From contig NC_090015.1 in assembly GCF_036417845.1 (NCBI RefSeq), forward strand, positions 440,781-504,780: DNA of 64,000 nucleotides. Direction: 5' to 3'. The DNA is from Apteryx mantelli. Its lineage: Eukaryota; Chordata; Aves; Apterygiformes; Apterygidae. Positions within the stretch are counted from its first letter, which is position 1, and each line of letters opens with the position of its first letter. Shown one piece after another: positions 11,995-23,389 of this stretch. The notes under the pieces are model-generated. The model worked only from the letters and a program-made list of their open reading frames with translations, did not search any database and was not told the DNA's origin. Position numbers and translations under genes: made by a program.

Positions 11995-13152
11995 CAAGAC
12001 ACACCAACACCCTTTGCCCCTCAACTTAGCTTCTGCAGTGCTCTGGGTCACCATCCATCCTCAACAGGCATCCTCAATGGCAGCCACATCCTCTCTGATC
12101 TTCCTCCGGTCACCACATTCACCTTCATCACCTGCCAAAACAGAGCGCAAGCGGTCACCCCCACGCCGGTCGGTTCCAGCCTCGTCCGCAAGAGCACCCT
12201 CCACGCCAAAGCCCCGCTGGCATTGCGCTCACCTGCACTGCGCCAATCCCAAACTCCAACATTCTGGCTGGGGGGCACCCACGGCACCTGCAAAAAACAA
12301 AACAAAACTTCTCCTCTGCCAGGCAACGCTCACCAACCCCACAACACCCAACACCAGTCAACGTTCCAGGCCAGCACTACTCTCCTCTGCACACTACCAT
12401 AGCTAACACCCACAGCCAAGGCAGCTCCAGCCCCACACAGACAGACAGACACATCAGACACAGACACAGACATGAAGGAAAGCCCTACACAGAAAGAACT
12501 ATTCCTACACATAAGACACTGCCAGCCAGAAAGCCCTATGAGGCCACAACCATGTGGCTCTGATGCTCTGAATAAGCCCAGAAGAGAGTCAAACGCCACC
12601 ACCCGTGACGGAAAGGGCCCGGCAAAGCCAGGCAGATCGATGCGGAAGAGGCCGGCGAGAAAGACCTAAGGACGTGACAATGCAGGGAAGAAAACCCTGA
12701 AAGGAGGCCAGGAAGACGCAAAACGAGGGCGGCCTCGGAAGAGGAGCGGCCGACAAGGCCTCGATGAGGGCCGCGGAGATGACCGGCCGCAAACGGCCGC
12801 GATGCAAAGACGGAGCGACGGACGGCCCCTTTTAGCGGGCTGCACGGAACAAGACGCCATCCATTGGCACAAAGATGATGAGTCAGGCCAAGCAAAAGAC
12901 AACGGATGTCTACCGCGCTAGTGCTATACAGCGTGGGCTTTGCTCCTTGAGCACAAGGAACAAGAGCAACATCAAGACCTGAGCAAAAGATAGCACAGCT
13001 ACAACACACACCACATAGACTACACCACAACACAGACACAGGCTGGAGCTGCCCTGCCTAGCACACCCTCACCTTCTGCCATGCACACCCACCGCCTCTG
13101 CCTCACACACAGCACTCATCCAGAAGAGCCATCCACACCACACTCACTGTCA

Positions 13153-13153
13153 G

Positions 13154-13206
<53 letters not shown>
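13153..13206. repeat. (AC)n microsatellite, unit 4
   Basis: The longest of the three (about 26 AC), preceded by gcgcgcgc. Confidence 0.95.
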
Positions 13207-13209
<3 letters not shown>

Positions 13210-13257
13210 CAAGACACACCAACACCCCTGGCCTCTCAACTTAGCTTCTACAGTGCT

Positions 13258-14205
13258 CTGGGTCACCATCTGTCTTCAAGACACATCCTCAATGGCAGCT
13301 GCATCCTCTCTGATCTTCCTCCGGTCACCTCATTCGCCATCATCTGCGAAACCAGAGCACAAGCGGTCACCCCCAGGCCAGGCAGCTCCAGCCTCATCCA
13401 CAAAAATACCCTTCACAAAGTGCCATGGGCACTCCGCTTACCTGCACTGCGCCAATCCCAAACTCCAACACTGTGGCTGGGGGGAGCCCACAGCACCTGG
13501 AAAGAACAAAACAAAATTACTCCTCTGCCAGGCAGTGCTCACCAGCCCTACAACACCCAACACCAATCCGCTCACCTGACATCCTCAGCCATGCCAGGGA
13601 AAGGCCCACACGGTACCTGAAAAAGCAGAGCAAAAGACATCACCGACAGGCAGCCCAACACCACCCACCGCACAATAAACCTCTGACCCGACAAGCTCCC
13701 CCTCTCACCTGATCAGGCTCTTGTCAGCGCTCGACTTCACCTCTCTGCAACTTCCTGCAAAACCTCAAACACAAACAGAAAGCAAACGCTCGGGTCACGC
13801 CTGCAAAACCACAGCCCACCCACATCAAGCATTTGCTCCCACACCTCCACCTGCTCCGCTCGCCCATCCCGACCGCCACGCTACGGGTCGCCAGGCCGAG
13901 GCCTGCCACGCACCCGTAAAACCAGAACGGCGGTGGGCGACGCGGACAGCGCCAACGAGACAACAGCCCTATGCTAGGCTCTACTTCCGCTCTCAGACCG
14001 ACGCTCACCTTGCCGTGCTCCTCCCGCACGCAAGCGACCCGCTCTCCACGTTGCTCCACACCTACAAGCACAAAGCAAAAATTAACCAGAGAACCGCTGA
14101 CCGCAACACTCCGCTTCCAGCAACAAATCTCTAGCTCACCTTCCTAGGGGCGTGACCCTTTCTTCCTCCATCTCCCTCGGGCCCGCTGGGAATGCTGCAC
14201 CACAT
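13258..14205 (-). other. Candidate multi-exon minus-strand transcript, unit 4
   Basis: Six segments on the minus strand each have a good AG acceptor and GT donor: 14140-14205, 14009-14061, 13709-13754, 13576-13616, 13442-13496, and one starting at 13343. One reading frame stays open through the first four (peptide pieces such as PREMEEERVTPLG and REVKSSADKSLI). The last segment then gives an early stop. The first four lie in the ~0.7 kb that units 1-3 have lost; unit 5 keeps at least the fourth. I do not recognise the product. A spliced non-coding subtelomeric RNA, a decayed gene or an orphan gene are all possible. Confidence 0.38.
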
Positions 14206-15450
14206 CTACAAAAATAACAACATAAGGTGCACGCAGAAGCTGACCAATCACCATTCCAGTTCATCGCTGCCACACTCTGCACGCTACCATTGCTAACACC
14301 CACAAGCATGGCAGCTCCAGCCCCACACAGACAGACATACACGCAAATATCAGACACAAACATGGAGGAGAGCCCTACGCAAAAAGAACTATTCCCACGC
14401 ATAAGACGCTGCCGGCCAGAAAGCCCTACGATGCCACAACCGTGCGGCTCCGATACTCTGGACGAGCCCAGAAGAGAGTGATGGAAAGGGGCTGGCAAAG
14501 TCGAGAATATCGATGCAGAAGAGGCCGGCAAGAAAGACCTGAGTTCATGACAACGCAGGGAAGAAAACCCCGAAAGAACGCCAGAAACACACGGAAGAAG
14601 AATGGCCGACGAGATCTCAAAGATGGCCGCAAAGATGACCGGCAACAAATGGCTACGATGCAAAGCCAGTGCGACAGACCGCCGCTTTTACCTGACTGCA
14701 CAGAAAGAGACACGATCCACTGGCACAAAGCTGATGAGTCAGACCGAGCAAAAGACAACGGATGCCTACCGCGTTAGTACTGCGCAGCGTGGACCGTGCT
14801 CCTTGAGCAAAGGAGCAGAGCAGCGTCAAGACCCGAGCAAAAGATAGCACAGCTACAACACATGCCACATAGACTACGCAACAACACAGACAGGCTGGAG
14901 CTGCCCTGCCTAGCACACCCTCGCCTTCGGCCACGCACACCCACTGTCTGCCTCACAGCACTCATCCGGAAGAGCCCATACTATGCTACGTCAGCGCACG
15001 CACAGCCGAGACACGCCAACACCCGTGGCCCCTCAACTTAGCTTCTGCAGTGCTCTGGGTCACCATCCATCCTCAACAGGCATCCTCAATGGCAGCCGCA
15101 TCCTCTCTGATCTTCCTCCGGTCACCTCGTTTGCCATCATCGCCTGCCAAACCGGAGCGCGAGCGGTCACCCCCGGGCCGGTCGGCTCCGGTCTTGTCCG
15201 CAAGAGCGCCCTCCGTCAAAGCCCCACGGGCGCTCCGCTCGCCTGCGCCGTGCCAATTCTAAACTCCAATATTGAGGCTGGAGGGACACCCACGGCACCT
15301 GGAAAACCAAAACAAAGTTTCTATGCTGCCAGGCAGCACTGACCAGCCCTAGAACAACTAAAACACCATTCTGATCGCCCATTCTACCTCACCTCAAATC
15401 CTCAACCATTCCTGGAAAAGGCCCGCACACTACCTGAAAAAGCAAAGCAT

Positions 15451-17100
15451 ACAGCCCCAGAAGCCAGGGTAGGGGTCAGAAGCAGAGCCACAAAAGAGCA
15501 CGTGGCAGTGGGTTCAGGGGCACGGACGGAACAGAGGAGTCGGCAGGCAAGACTGCCGATGGTTTCCTCGTGGTCCAGAGGAGTCCAACAGTTTCTTCCC
15601 TCTCAGCGCCGAGGCTTGGGCAGGAAAAGAGATGAGCTCGTTAGTTGCGTGTAGGATAGTTTCTGAGCCTTTGGGGCACATGCGCTTACAGTTGGGTTTG
15701 GTGTCCAATGATGTGACTTCTTTTCTCATCGTACTGCACTTGCAGGGTGGGAGGACGCTTCCTTCCCTCTTCAGATAAAGTCGGGACTCTTCTGCAAGTC
15801 TACATACCACAAAAATCCCACACGGTTTCTCCCTGAACAGGGCTGACAATATTTCTGAGGAGCAGCAAAACATCCAGCAAGCGAGCCAGAAACCAGACTA
15901 GCTGATGAGAGCGATACCTCACACACATCCCAATTACTAGAAATGCTACAAAAACAAACAAACAAATAAAAACACACACACACACACCCCTCTAGGGTGT
16001 AAATGTAGGAGGAAATGTTTTCCCAGGACCTCTGCTGTCTCCTCTTGTCTGCAGTCCAGGAGAGGAACAAACAATTCCTCAAGTGTGATCCTCTTGAAAG
16101 AGTCCAGTGATGAAGCTGCATCCCTTCCACGGTAAACACATAAACACCAGAAAACAATACTGACAGGTAACAGAAGATACAACTGGAGACTCAGAAGCCC
16201 TCTTCCACCCCTAAACACCCCACACCGAGATACTGACCCAAGAAAAAAACTGCCTGCCATAAGCAGCTTTCTGGCATGCTCACAGCTCCAGCTTGAGCCA
16301 TCCCCTTGCTCTTACCTCAAGGAATAACCTTTGCTTCTCCAAATGCAGCAGTAAATCTTCCTGGGTAGCTTTACTTCCTCAGATTCTGTTATTTGCCAAG
16401 GCAATTCCAGACCACTGCTCCCATAGGAGAACAAAAGCGGAATGAACTCCCTGGCCCGAGACCCTGGCTTTATGTAACCCTAACCCCACCCACTGACCCA
16501 CCCACAAGCCCTTGGGAGGGGAGGGGCAAACCACCGGCAGCCATAAATACACAGGGCTAGGCAGAAGCAAGGCTTTTTCTTCCGCTCGGTATCTAGAATG
16601 GAGAGCACAGAAAGGATAAACAGGCTTCTTTGATGAAACGGACCATCTACTTGGTTACTGAGACTTCATGTACTGTATCCGTAATATCAGGAGGTATGTT
16701 CTCTTTTTACCCTAACTACACTAGCCTTTGCATTAAAAACTAGAAATCACTTCTGCTTATGCTTAGGAAGAAAGCTCCAACATTCCACATAACCTATAAA
16801 GGGCACACACTATACCACACTCCTGTGACTGGTTCAGGCCTGCATGTAGTACAGCTGTTCTAGCAGGGCAGCATTTCCTGTAGGGTAAAGCAAGTTATCA
16901 AAATAAACTCCTGGAACATGTGTGCTTCTGTAATGTGAGTACTTCCAAAGAGAGATGTTTCCTATATAGTACCTAGAGTAATTAGAAAAAGGGGTCAGTG
17001 GGCAAAATGGGTAGATCTCCAGGGGAACACGAGCTCTGTTTCTCCAGATGAATGAGACACACAAGGAGACAAGAGGGGTGCTAAGAGGACTGGAGAACCA
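15451..17100. other. Unique sequence, no gene recognised
   Basis: Less GC-rich sequence of ordinary complexity. Some minus-strand stretches resemble exons (for example after the TTTGTTTTTGTAG at about 15945-15957), but I could not join them into a gene. A short CA tract (15972-15986) and a run of AAAC/AAAT (15950-15970) are present. Confidence 0.5.
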
Positions 17101-20100
17101 ACACGGGGCTCTAGGGTACAAAAAAGGCTTCCAAAAGAGGTTCTGAAGGCACTAGAGGGGTCCTACAAGGTCTAAAGGGCCAAAACAGAGCTTGGGAACA
17201 AAAGGAAGGCTGAAAGAATAGTCCAAAGTAAAATAAAGGGCTTCCTCAGAGCTATACAGGACAAACAGAGATCTATGCAGAACAACAAAGCTCTAAAGAG
17301 GAATCCAGAACAGATTAGACATCTCTTATAGAAACTAGAGAAGAACTAAAAGAAACCAGAAGAGAACAACCAATGTCTCCCAAAGGGTCCAGAGGAAAAC
17401 AGGGTGCTCAGGCAGCTGAACAATGAAAAGAGCACTCTAGGGCATAAAAAAGGCTGCAGGAAGAGTTCTGAGAACACTGCAGAAATCCTAAAGGAGCTAG
17501 AGAGCCAAAAGACAACTCTAGGAAACAAGAAAGGCCAAAAGAGTAGTCCAGAACATGCTAGAGGGGTCCCAGGGGGACCAGATGGGCAAAAAGTAAAAAC
17601 AGGGGAGCAAGGAAGACCTGCGGAGGTGGTCTGAGGGGACAAGAGAGGTTCTGCAGGGTGTGGAGGGCCAGAAGGCAGCTCTGGGGCACAACCAAGGTCT
17701 CCGGTCGGGTTCTGGGGGAACAAGAGGGGTCCTAAGGGGTCTAGAGGGCCAAGATAGAGCTCGGGGGCAGAAGGAAGCTGAAAGAGCAGTCCAGAATGCA
17801 CTAGGGGTGTGCTAAGCGCTCTACATGGCCAAAACATGACTCTGGGGAACAAGGAAGACATCCGGAGGGCTTCTGAGGAGACTAGAGGGTTACGAAGGGG
17901 GCTGGGGGGGGGGCCAGCGGACAGCTCTGGGGCACAACAAGCACCCCACGAGGGGTTCTGAGCAGACCAGAGGGCTCCTAAGGAGACTACATGACCAAGA
18001 AATAAAAATGGGGCAACAAGAAAGATCTCCAGAAGTGCTCTGAGGGGACAGGAGAGATCCTATGGGATGTGGATGGCCAAAAGAAGGCTCTGGGGCACAA
18101 CAAAGATGTCAGGGGGGGTTCTGAGCAGACTAGATGGATCCTAAGGGGACTCAAGGTCCAGAAGACAGCTTTGGGGCATGACAAAGACCTTTGGAAGGGT
18201 TCTGAGGGGACGAGAGAGGTGCTAAGGGGTCTAGAGGGTCAAGAGAGGTCTGTGGGTGGAAACTAAAAGGCCAAAGGAGGGGGCCAAAGCAGAACAGAGG
18301 GTTGTTAAAGGGGCTGGAGGGCCAACATTGGGCTCCAGGGCATGAAGAAGGGCTCCGGAGGGATTCTGAGGCAACTACCAGGGTCCTAAGGGGTCTCGAG
18401 GTGCAAGAGACAGCTCTGGGAAACAAGGAAGGCCCAAAGAGGAGTCGGGAACACACTAGAGGGCTCCTAGGGGGACTAGATGGGAAAAAAGTAAAAAGCG
18501 GGGAGCAAGGAAGACCTGCGGAGGTGGTCTGAGGGGACAAGAGAGGTTGTGCAGGGTGTGCAGGGCCAGAGGGCAGCTCTGGGGCACAGAAGAAGGCTGA
18601 AAGATGGTCCAGAGTGCACTGGAAGGGTCCTAAAGGGTCTGGAGGGCCAAGAGAGGCCTGTGGGTGGAAACGAAAAGGCCAAAGGAGGGGGCCAGAGCAG
18701 AACAGAGGGCTGCTAAAGGGGCTGGAGGGCCAACAGAGGGCTGCAGGGCATGAAGAAGGGCTCCACAGGGATTCCGAGGGGACTACAGGCATCCTAAGGG
18801 GGCTGGAGGGCCAGAAGACAGCGCTGGGGAAAAAGGAAGGCCAAAAGAGTAGTCCAGAGTGCACTAGAGGGGTGCTAAGGGGCCTACATGGCCAAACAAT
18901 GACTCTGGGGAACAAGGAGGAAACCTGGAGGGGTTCTGAGGAGACTAGAGGGTTCCAAAGGGGGCTGAGGGGCCAGAAGACAGCTCTGGGGCACTACTGT
19001 GGCCAAAAGATGGGTTCAGAGCAAACTAGAGGATCGCTGAGAGGGCTGGAGGACCAAAGCAGGGCTCTGGGGCACAACAAAGGCCTCCGGAGAGGTTCAG
19101 AGGGAACTCGAGGGGTGCGAAAGGGGCTGGAAGGCCAGAAGACAGCTCTGGGGCTCAAAAGAACGCTGAAAGAGTAGTCCAGAGTGCACTAGAGGGGTGC
19201 TAAGGGCTCTAGAGGGCCAAGGGAGGCCTGCAGGGGGAAACTGAAAGGCTAAAGGAGGGACCAAAGCAGAATAGAGGGCTGCTAAAGGGGCTAGATGGCC
19301 AACAGAGGGTTCCCGGGCATGAAGAACGGCTCCACAGGGATTCTGAGGGGTCTACCAGGGTCCTAAAGGGATCTAGAGGGCCAAGATACAGCTCTTGGAA
19401 ACAAGTAAGGCAAAAAAGTAGCCCAGAACACCCTAGAGGGGTCCTAGGGGCACTAGATGGCCAAAAAAGTAAAAACAGGGGAGCAAGGAAGACCTGCGGA
19501 GGTGGTCTGAGGGGACAAGAGAGGTTCTGCAGGGTGTGGAGGGCCAGAAGGCAGCTCTGGGGCACAACCAAGATCTCCGGAGGGGTTCTGGGGGAACAAG
19601 AGGGGTCCTAAGGGGTCTAGAGGGCCAAGATACAGCTCTGGGGCAGAAGAAAGCTGAAAGAGTAGTCCAGAACACGCTAGGGGTGTGCTAAGCGCTCTAC
19701 ATGGAAAAAACATGACTCTGGGGAACAAGGAAGAAACCTGGAAGGCTTCTGAGCAGACCAGAGGGCTCCTAAGGAGACTACATGACCAAGACATAAAAAC
19801 AGGGCAACAAGAAAGATCTCTAGAGGTGCTCTGAGGGGACAGGAGATGTCCTATGGGAAGTGGATGGCCAAAAGAGGGCTCCGGGGCACAAGAAAGACAT
19901 CGGGAGGGGTTCTGAGCAGACTAGACGGGTCCTAAGGGGACTCGAGGGCCACAAGACAGCTTTAGGGCATGACAAAGGCCTTTGGAAGGGTTCCGAGGGG
20001 ACTACAGTGGTGCTAAGGGGTCTAGAGGGCCAACAGAGGTCTGCGGGTGGAAACTAAAAGGCCAAAAGAGGGGGCCAAAGCAGAACGGAGGGCTGCTAAA

Positions 20101-20300
20101 GGGACCGGATGGCCGACAGAGGGCTCCAGCACATGAAGAAGGGCTCCACAGGGATCCTTGTAATCCTGCAGGATCTAGAGAGAAACAAAGACTTCTGAAG
20201 GGACAAGAGAACAAACGCAGTGCCTTGGAGCACACCTAAAGGCAAATGGATAGGTCCTGAGGGAACTAGAGAGCAAATGTGTGAGTCCTGGGGAGACGAG
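17101..20300. repeat. Degenerate ~80-bp GA/GC-rich tandem repeat (about 40 units)
   Basis: Variants of ctagagggccaagacagctc + tggggcacaacaaaggcctc + cggaggggttctgaggggac + tagaggggtcctaagggg repeat through about 3.2 kb. Many units differ by a few substitutions and by deletion of half-units of about 40 bases. The matching plus-strand frame gives a peptide period of about 27 residues (RGLEGQKTALGHNKGLRRG-like), broken repeatedly by stops, so it is not a convincing protein. Diverged copies of the same sort of unit recur at 23390-23770. Confidence 0.9.
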
Positions 20301-21368
20301 GGGTAAAACTGAAGATTCTGGGGCATTAACTCACCCGCCATAATCTTCCAGTTTGGATCCTGTCTCTTACCTCTGAGAAGTTGGCCTTTGCTTTCATTCC
20401 ACAGGCAGCTGTCAGCTGTTGCGTAGTCTTGGCAGACAAGTTAGGGACCGCTGCCCAGGCAGTCGTGACCCGCAACACCGCATGCTCAGAACAGTTCTCA
20501 GGAAGTCATGCAGATTCATAAACTGAAGAGCAAAAAGCAAATATCTCTTGAGAACAGTTTTTATTTCATCATAGGAGCAATTTTTCCCTCTCTTCTCTAC
20601 TGTACTGCCTCTAACAACACACCTTCCTCATCACCATTTTCCCCCATTACTTCTACTCCTCTCAGTTGCCCCTGTTGCATCTCAGTTGCATCTTAGTCCT
20701 CTAAAGCAGCTGTTTCTCATCCACATGTACTTTCATTTCCTGTCACCGATTCCCCTTCCTATTTGTCCTATAGCAGGCAGCCGAGACACCTAGTGCTTAG
20801 CCGCACACCCCTTTTCATCTGGCCAGCAGCTGAGACAGAGCAGAGGGCAGCAAGAAGGGTGGCTCTGAATGTAGTAGACCTGGGCACTGCAGGTGTAGCA
20901 GCAAGGCATCAAAGAGATCGCATCTTTGTAAAGAAAATATGTAGAGCTCCAGGTCCTTAGAGGCAACTGGGGATTCTCTGTATCCGTGCCCAGGCCTCCT
21001 GCAGGCTCTTTCCACATGGTTAAAGGTACCTGAATGCAATGACCTTGGGAGGCAGTGATACAGTGTCCCTGGGGCTGCTGTGGGGTACCTGTGGCTGTTC
21101 CAGGGTCTCTCAGGCTGTTCTAGGGTCCTTGGAGAGAAACAGTGTTGATCACATTTTCTTGAGGACTTTCCCTTGTGCTGCATAACAGGACAGCTCTGCA
21201 CCGAGCCCTCCCAGCACCGCTGCTCCTCATAGCTAATGCCTAACTAGCCCCAGTTCTGAGCAAAGCTATGACTACCAGGAGTCCACACAGCCTCTCACAC
21301 TCTCCTTGCCCTCCCCATTGCCAAGAGGGACAGCCCCAGCACCTGGAGCCAACCCTGCCTGGTCACAC
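20301..21368. other. Unique sequence, no gene recognised
   Basis: Ordinary-complexity sequence with a few tctc-rich stretches. No reading frame or exon set I can identify. Confidence 0.5.
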
Positions 21369-21906
21369 TGTCACCAAAATCGGGAGAAAAACTCCTTAAC
21401 ACTAGTATAGCATTAAGAAGCAGGCATTCTCTTTATTATGGCGCCGGCTGCACGGGGGATAGCTCCACCCGACGTGCACGTCGTGTGTCACATCATCTAA
21501 AGTTTATATTGCTCTATCCTATGCATATGCATTAAATTTCCAGGAATGATTATAGATATTCATTCTATTTCTTAGAACTAATTACTACATTTACATAATC
21601 ATTACGCATGCAGTCTGAGTCTCTGGGGGTCTTCTGTGGGGGTCTCTGGTGGTCCCTGGTGGTCAAAAGAGGTGTCACTCACTGTCTTGCCATGAACTTT
21701 GCTCTACTTTTCCATACATGGTCTCAACTTGGCTTGCTTCCTTGTTTGAGAAAAACTGTCTCAGTCCTAATCTTGGCTCCAACTGGCTTCTGCTGGTTTA
21801 TCTGAACTTTCTCAGGATGTATCAGTCCCAGCTGCACCTGTGTCCTTGGGTATGTTTGTCTGAGGCTCCTGTTGAGACTCCTTCTTGTCCGAGCTGGTAG
21901 TAACAG
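21369..21906 (-). mobile_element. Probable solo LTR
   Basis: It starts TGTCACCAAA on the plus strand, the same terminal word as the LTRs in the tandem array. A TTTATT (minus-strand AATAAA) follows at 21431-21436, next to tatggcgccggctgcacggg, a GC-rich block often placed there in avian LTRs. The far edge is uncertain. Two similar segments (gagactccttcttgtccg near 21887 and gagactctttcttgtctg near 21931) make either about 21906 or about 21965 possible, and I found no clear target duplication. Confidence 0.55.
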
Positions 21907-22126
21907 TTCCCCCACTCCCCCCCCCCCCCGAGACTCTTTCTTGTCTGGGGCCTTTTGGTAACAACAGCAGAGATGGAAAACACTTCCTGACCTGTACGAG
22001 GGAAAAACAGGGAAATTCCACTGTCCCCGATGACCTATGGGGACTCTCGCGTGAGCCGCACATGTCCAGTAAGGACCAGACACAGCGGGCCACTGATGCA
22101 GGGCGGAGAAGGCACAGGCACCTGGA

Positions 22127-22520
22127 ACTACAGCTCCTGGCCTGCCACAGAGCACAACGCGAACGGCTGCTGGGAACCCCGCTGACAGAGAACTGCACCT
22201 CCTGCCACCTCGAGAGGTGCAACATGGTCTCCCAGTATCCCAGGATGGGAAGACTACACCTCCCGGCATGCCCTGCAGAGTAAAACGGCCACCGGGAAAA
22301 CCAGTGCCAAAAGACTATAACTCCCAGCATGCCGTGCAGGTTAACACGGCCACCCGGAGGCCCAGTGCCGGGAGACTACTACTCCCGGCATGCCGCGCAA
22401 AGCAACATGGCCGCCCGGAAGCTCAGTGCCGGAAGACTACTGCTCCCGGCATGCCGCGCAAAGCAACATGGCCGCCCGGAAGCCCAGTGCCGGAAGACTA
22501 CTGCTCCCGGCATACCGAAG
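22127..22520. promoter_or_regulatory. 61-bp tandem array of ZNF143/THAP11-like motifs
   Basis: The motif ACTACnnCTCCCGGCATGCC begins at 22253, 22314, 22375, 22436 and 22497, exactly 61 bases apart. Weaker copies lie at 22127 and 22192. This is the ACTACAnnTCCCRRCATGC element known from vertebrate housekeeping promoters (bound by ZNF143 and THAP11). Several units also hold CCGGAAG (ETS-like). Two hold CAACATGGCCGCC, whose complement contains GCCATGTTG (YY1-like). The array leads straight into a CpG island, so it probably serves as, or derives from, a promoter. Confidence 0.75.
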
Positions 22521-22539
22521 GGGGGGGTGCAGCGCTCCG

Positions 22540-23170
22540 TGAGGTTTGACCTTCTGGCGATTCCGTTCCGTCCCGCCCCTATTCCCCTCCTCCGCCCGCC
22601 CTCGGGACCCGGATACCGCCGCAAAGCCGGGAGCGCGGCCCCGCGATTCCCAACGCCGGCCTCGGACTCCCACGACACCGCCGCGACCGGCCCCGGGTCA
22701 GCTCCGACATTGCCCCCCCCCCCCCCCCGCGATCCTCCCCAAGGATTCCCTTGGGATCCCTCCTCCCCCTCCCCGACACGCTCCCGATCTGACTCAGGAC
22801 CCCCCCGCGCTACTCCGACCGGGCAATAAACCCCACCACGGCGCCGGCGCTCCCCCTTCCTCTCCCCCCCGCCCCGCACCACCACAGCCTCGGCGCACCC
22901 CTTCCCTCCCCACTCTCCATGGCCCCGGTGCATCGCTCTTCCCCACCACGTCCTCGGCCGGCCCCCACTGCCCCGGTGCAGTTTCTCCCGGCCCGGTGCG
23001 CCCTGGTTGTGCCGCGTTGCCCGGGACGCTCCCGTCCGCCGGGACCCCCGGCACGTGGGGGAGCCGCAGCCCCGAGGGCGGACACCCTCGCCCCGCTCAC
23101 CTCCTCCGCGGTGCAGCCGCCGTGCCGGTCCCGGTCGGAGGTGCTCAGCAGCTGCTCCATTGTCCTGAAC
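22540..23170. promoter_or_regulatory. CpG island
   Basis: GC-rich sequence dense in CG dinucleotides, with a 16-base C run near 22711-22727. It lies beside the 61-bp motif array. Its direction is unclear; a minus-strand first exon is possible at 23101-23160. Confidence 0.7.
23101..23160 (-). CDS. Possible first coding exon, unidentified gene
   Basis: The minus strand has ATG followed by 20 open codons (MEQLLSTSDRDRHGGCTAEE) ending exactly at a consensus donor GAG|GTGAGC, at the edge of the CpG island. No later exon could be found between here and 20300, and the peptide is not recognised. The splice donor and island location support it; the lack of partners argues against it. Confidence 0.25.
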
Positions 23171-23389
23171 CGGCCCCAGCGCAGGCTTCCCCCAACTGCA
23201 GCCCCAGCCATTGCTATCAGCCCCACCTGGGGCTCATCCCAGCCCCCCCGGCCTCGCAGCTGCAGACCATCAGGAACCAGGGAGGGGGAATGGCCATCAG
23301 CCCCATCAGGGGCAGCTGGGGCTGCCAGGGCAGCAGAGGCCCCCCCACTCCTGAGAGCAGCTTGCTGAAAGCTGAAGGGAGACCCCTGG

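Larger units (their letters stand above)
6540..15450. repeat. Tandem array of five subtelomeric units
   Basis: One anchor (aaagccctacaatgccac and variants) recurs near 6839, 8022, 10469, 12525 and 14419. A second (tgctctgggtcaccat) recurs near 7521, 9988, 12038, 13254 and 15051. The basic short unit is about 1.18 kb (unit 1). Units 2 and 3 equal this length plus an inserted LTR. Units 4 and 5 carry an extra ~0.7 kb segment that units 1-3 lack. Each unit has a GC-richer block (about 110 bases, gaaaaccctgaaaggagg onward), a block with candidate minus-strand exons, and a CA-rich stretch expanded in units 2-4. Array unit 1 starts inside a partial copy at 6540. Confidence 0.9.

Noticed and set aside
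7000-14700. Minus-strand frames such as RPVISAALIEASSAAPLPRPPSF in each subtelomeric unit as a protein family
   Set aside because: Three frames of the same GC-rich block are open in parallel, none is favoured, and no start, splice or domain evidence supports them.
17101-20300. Identification of the ~80-bp array as the avian CNM/PO41 41-bp repeat
   Set aside because: Half-units are about 40 bases, but I cannot confirm that the sequence matches the PO41 consensus; left as an unnamed repeat.
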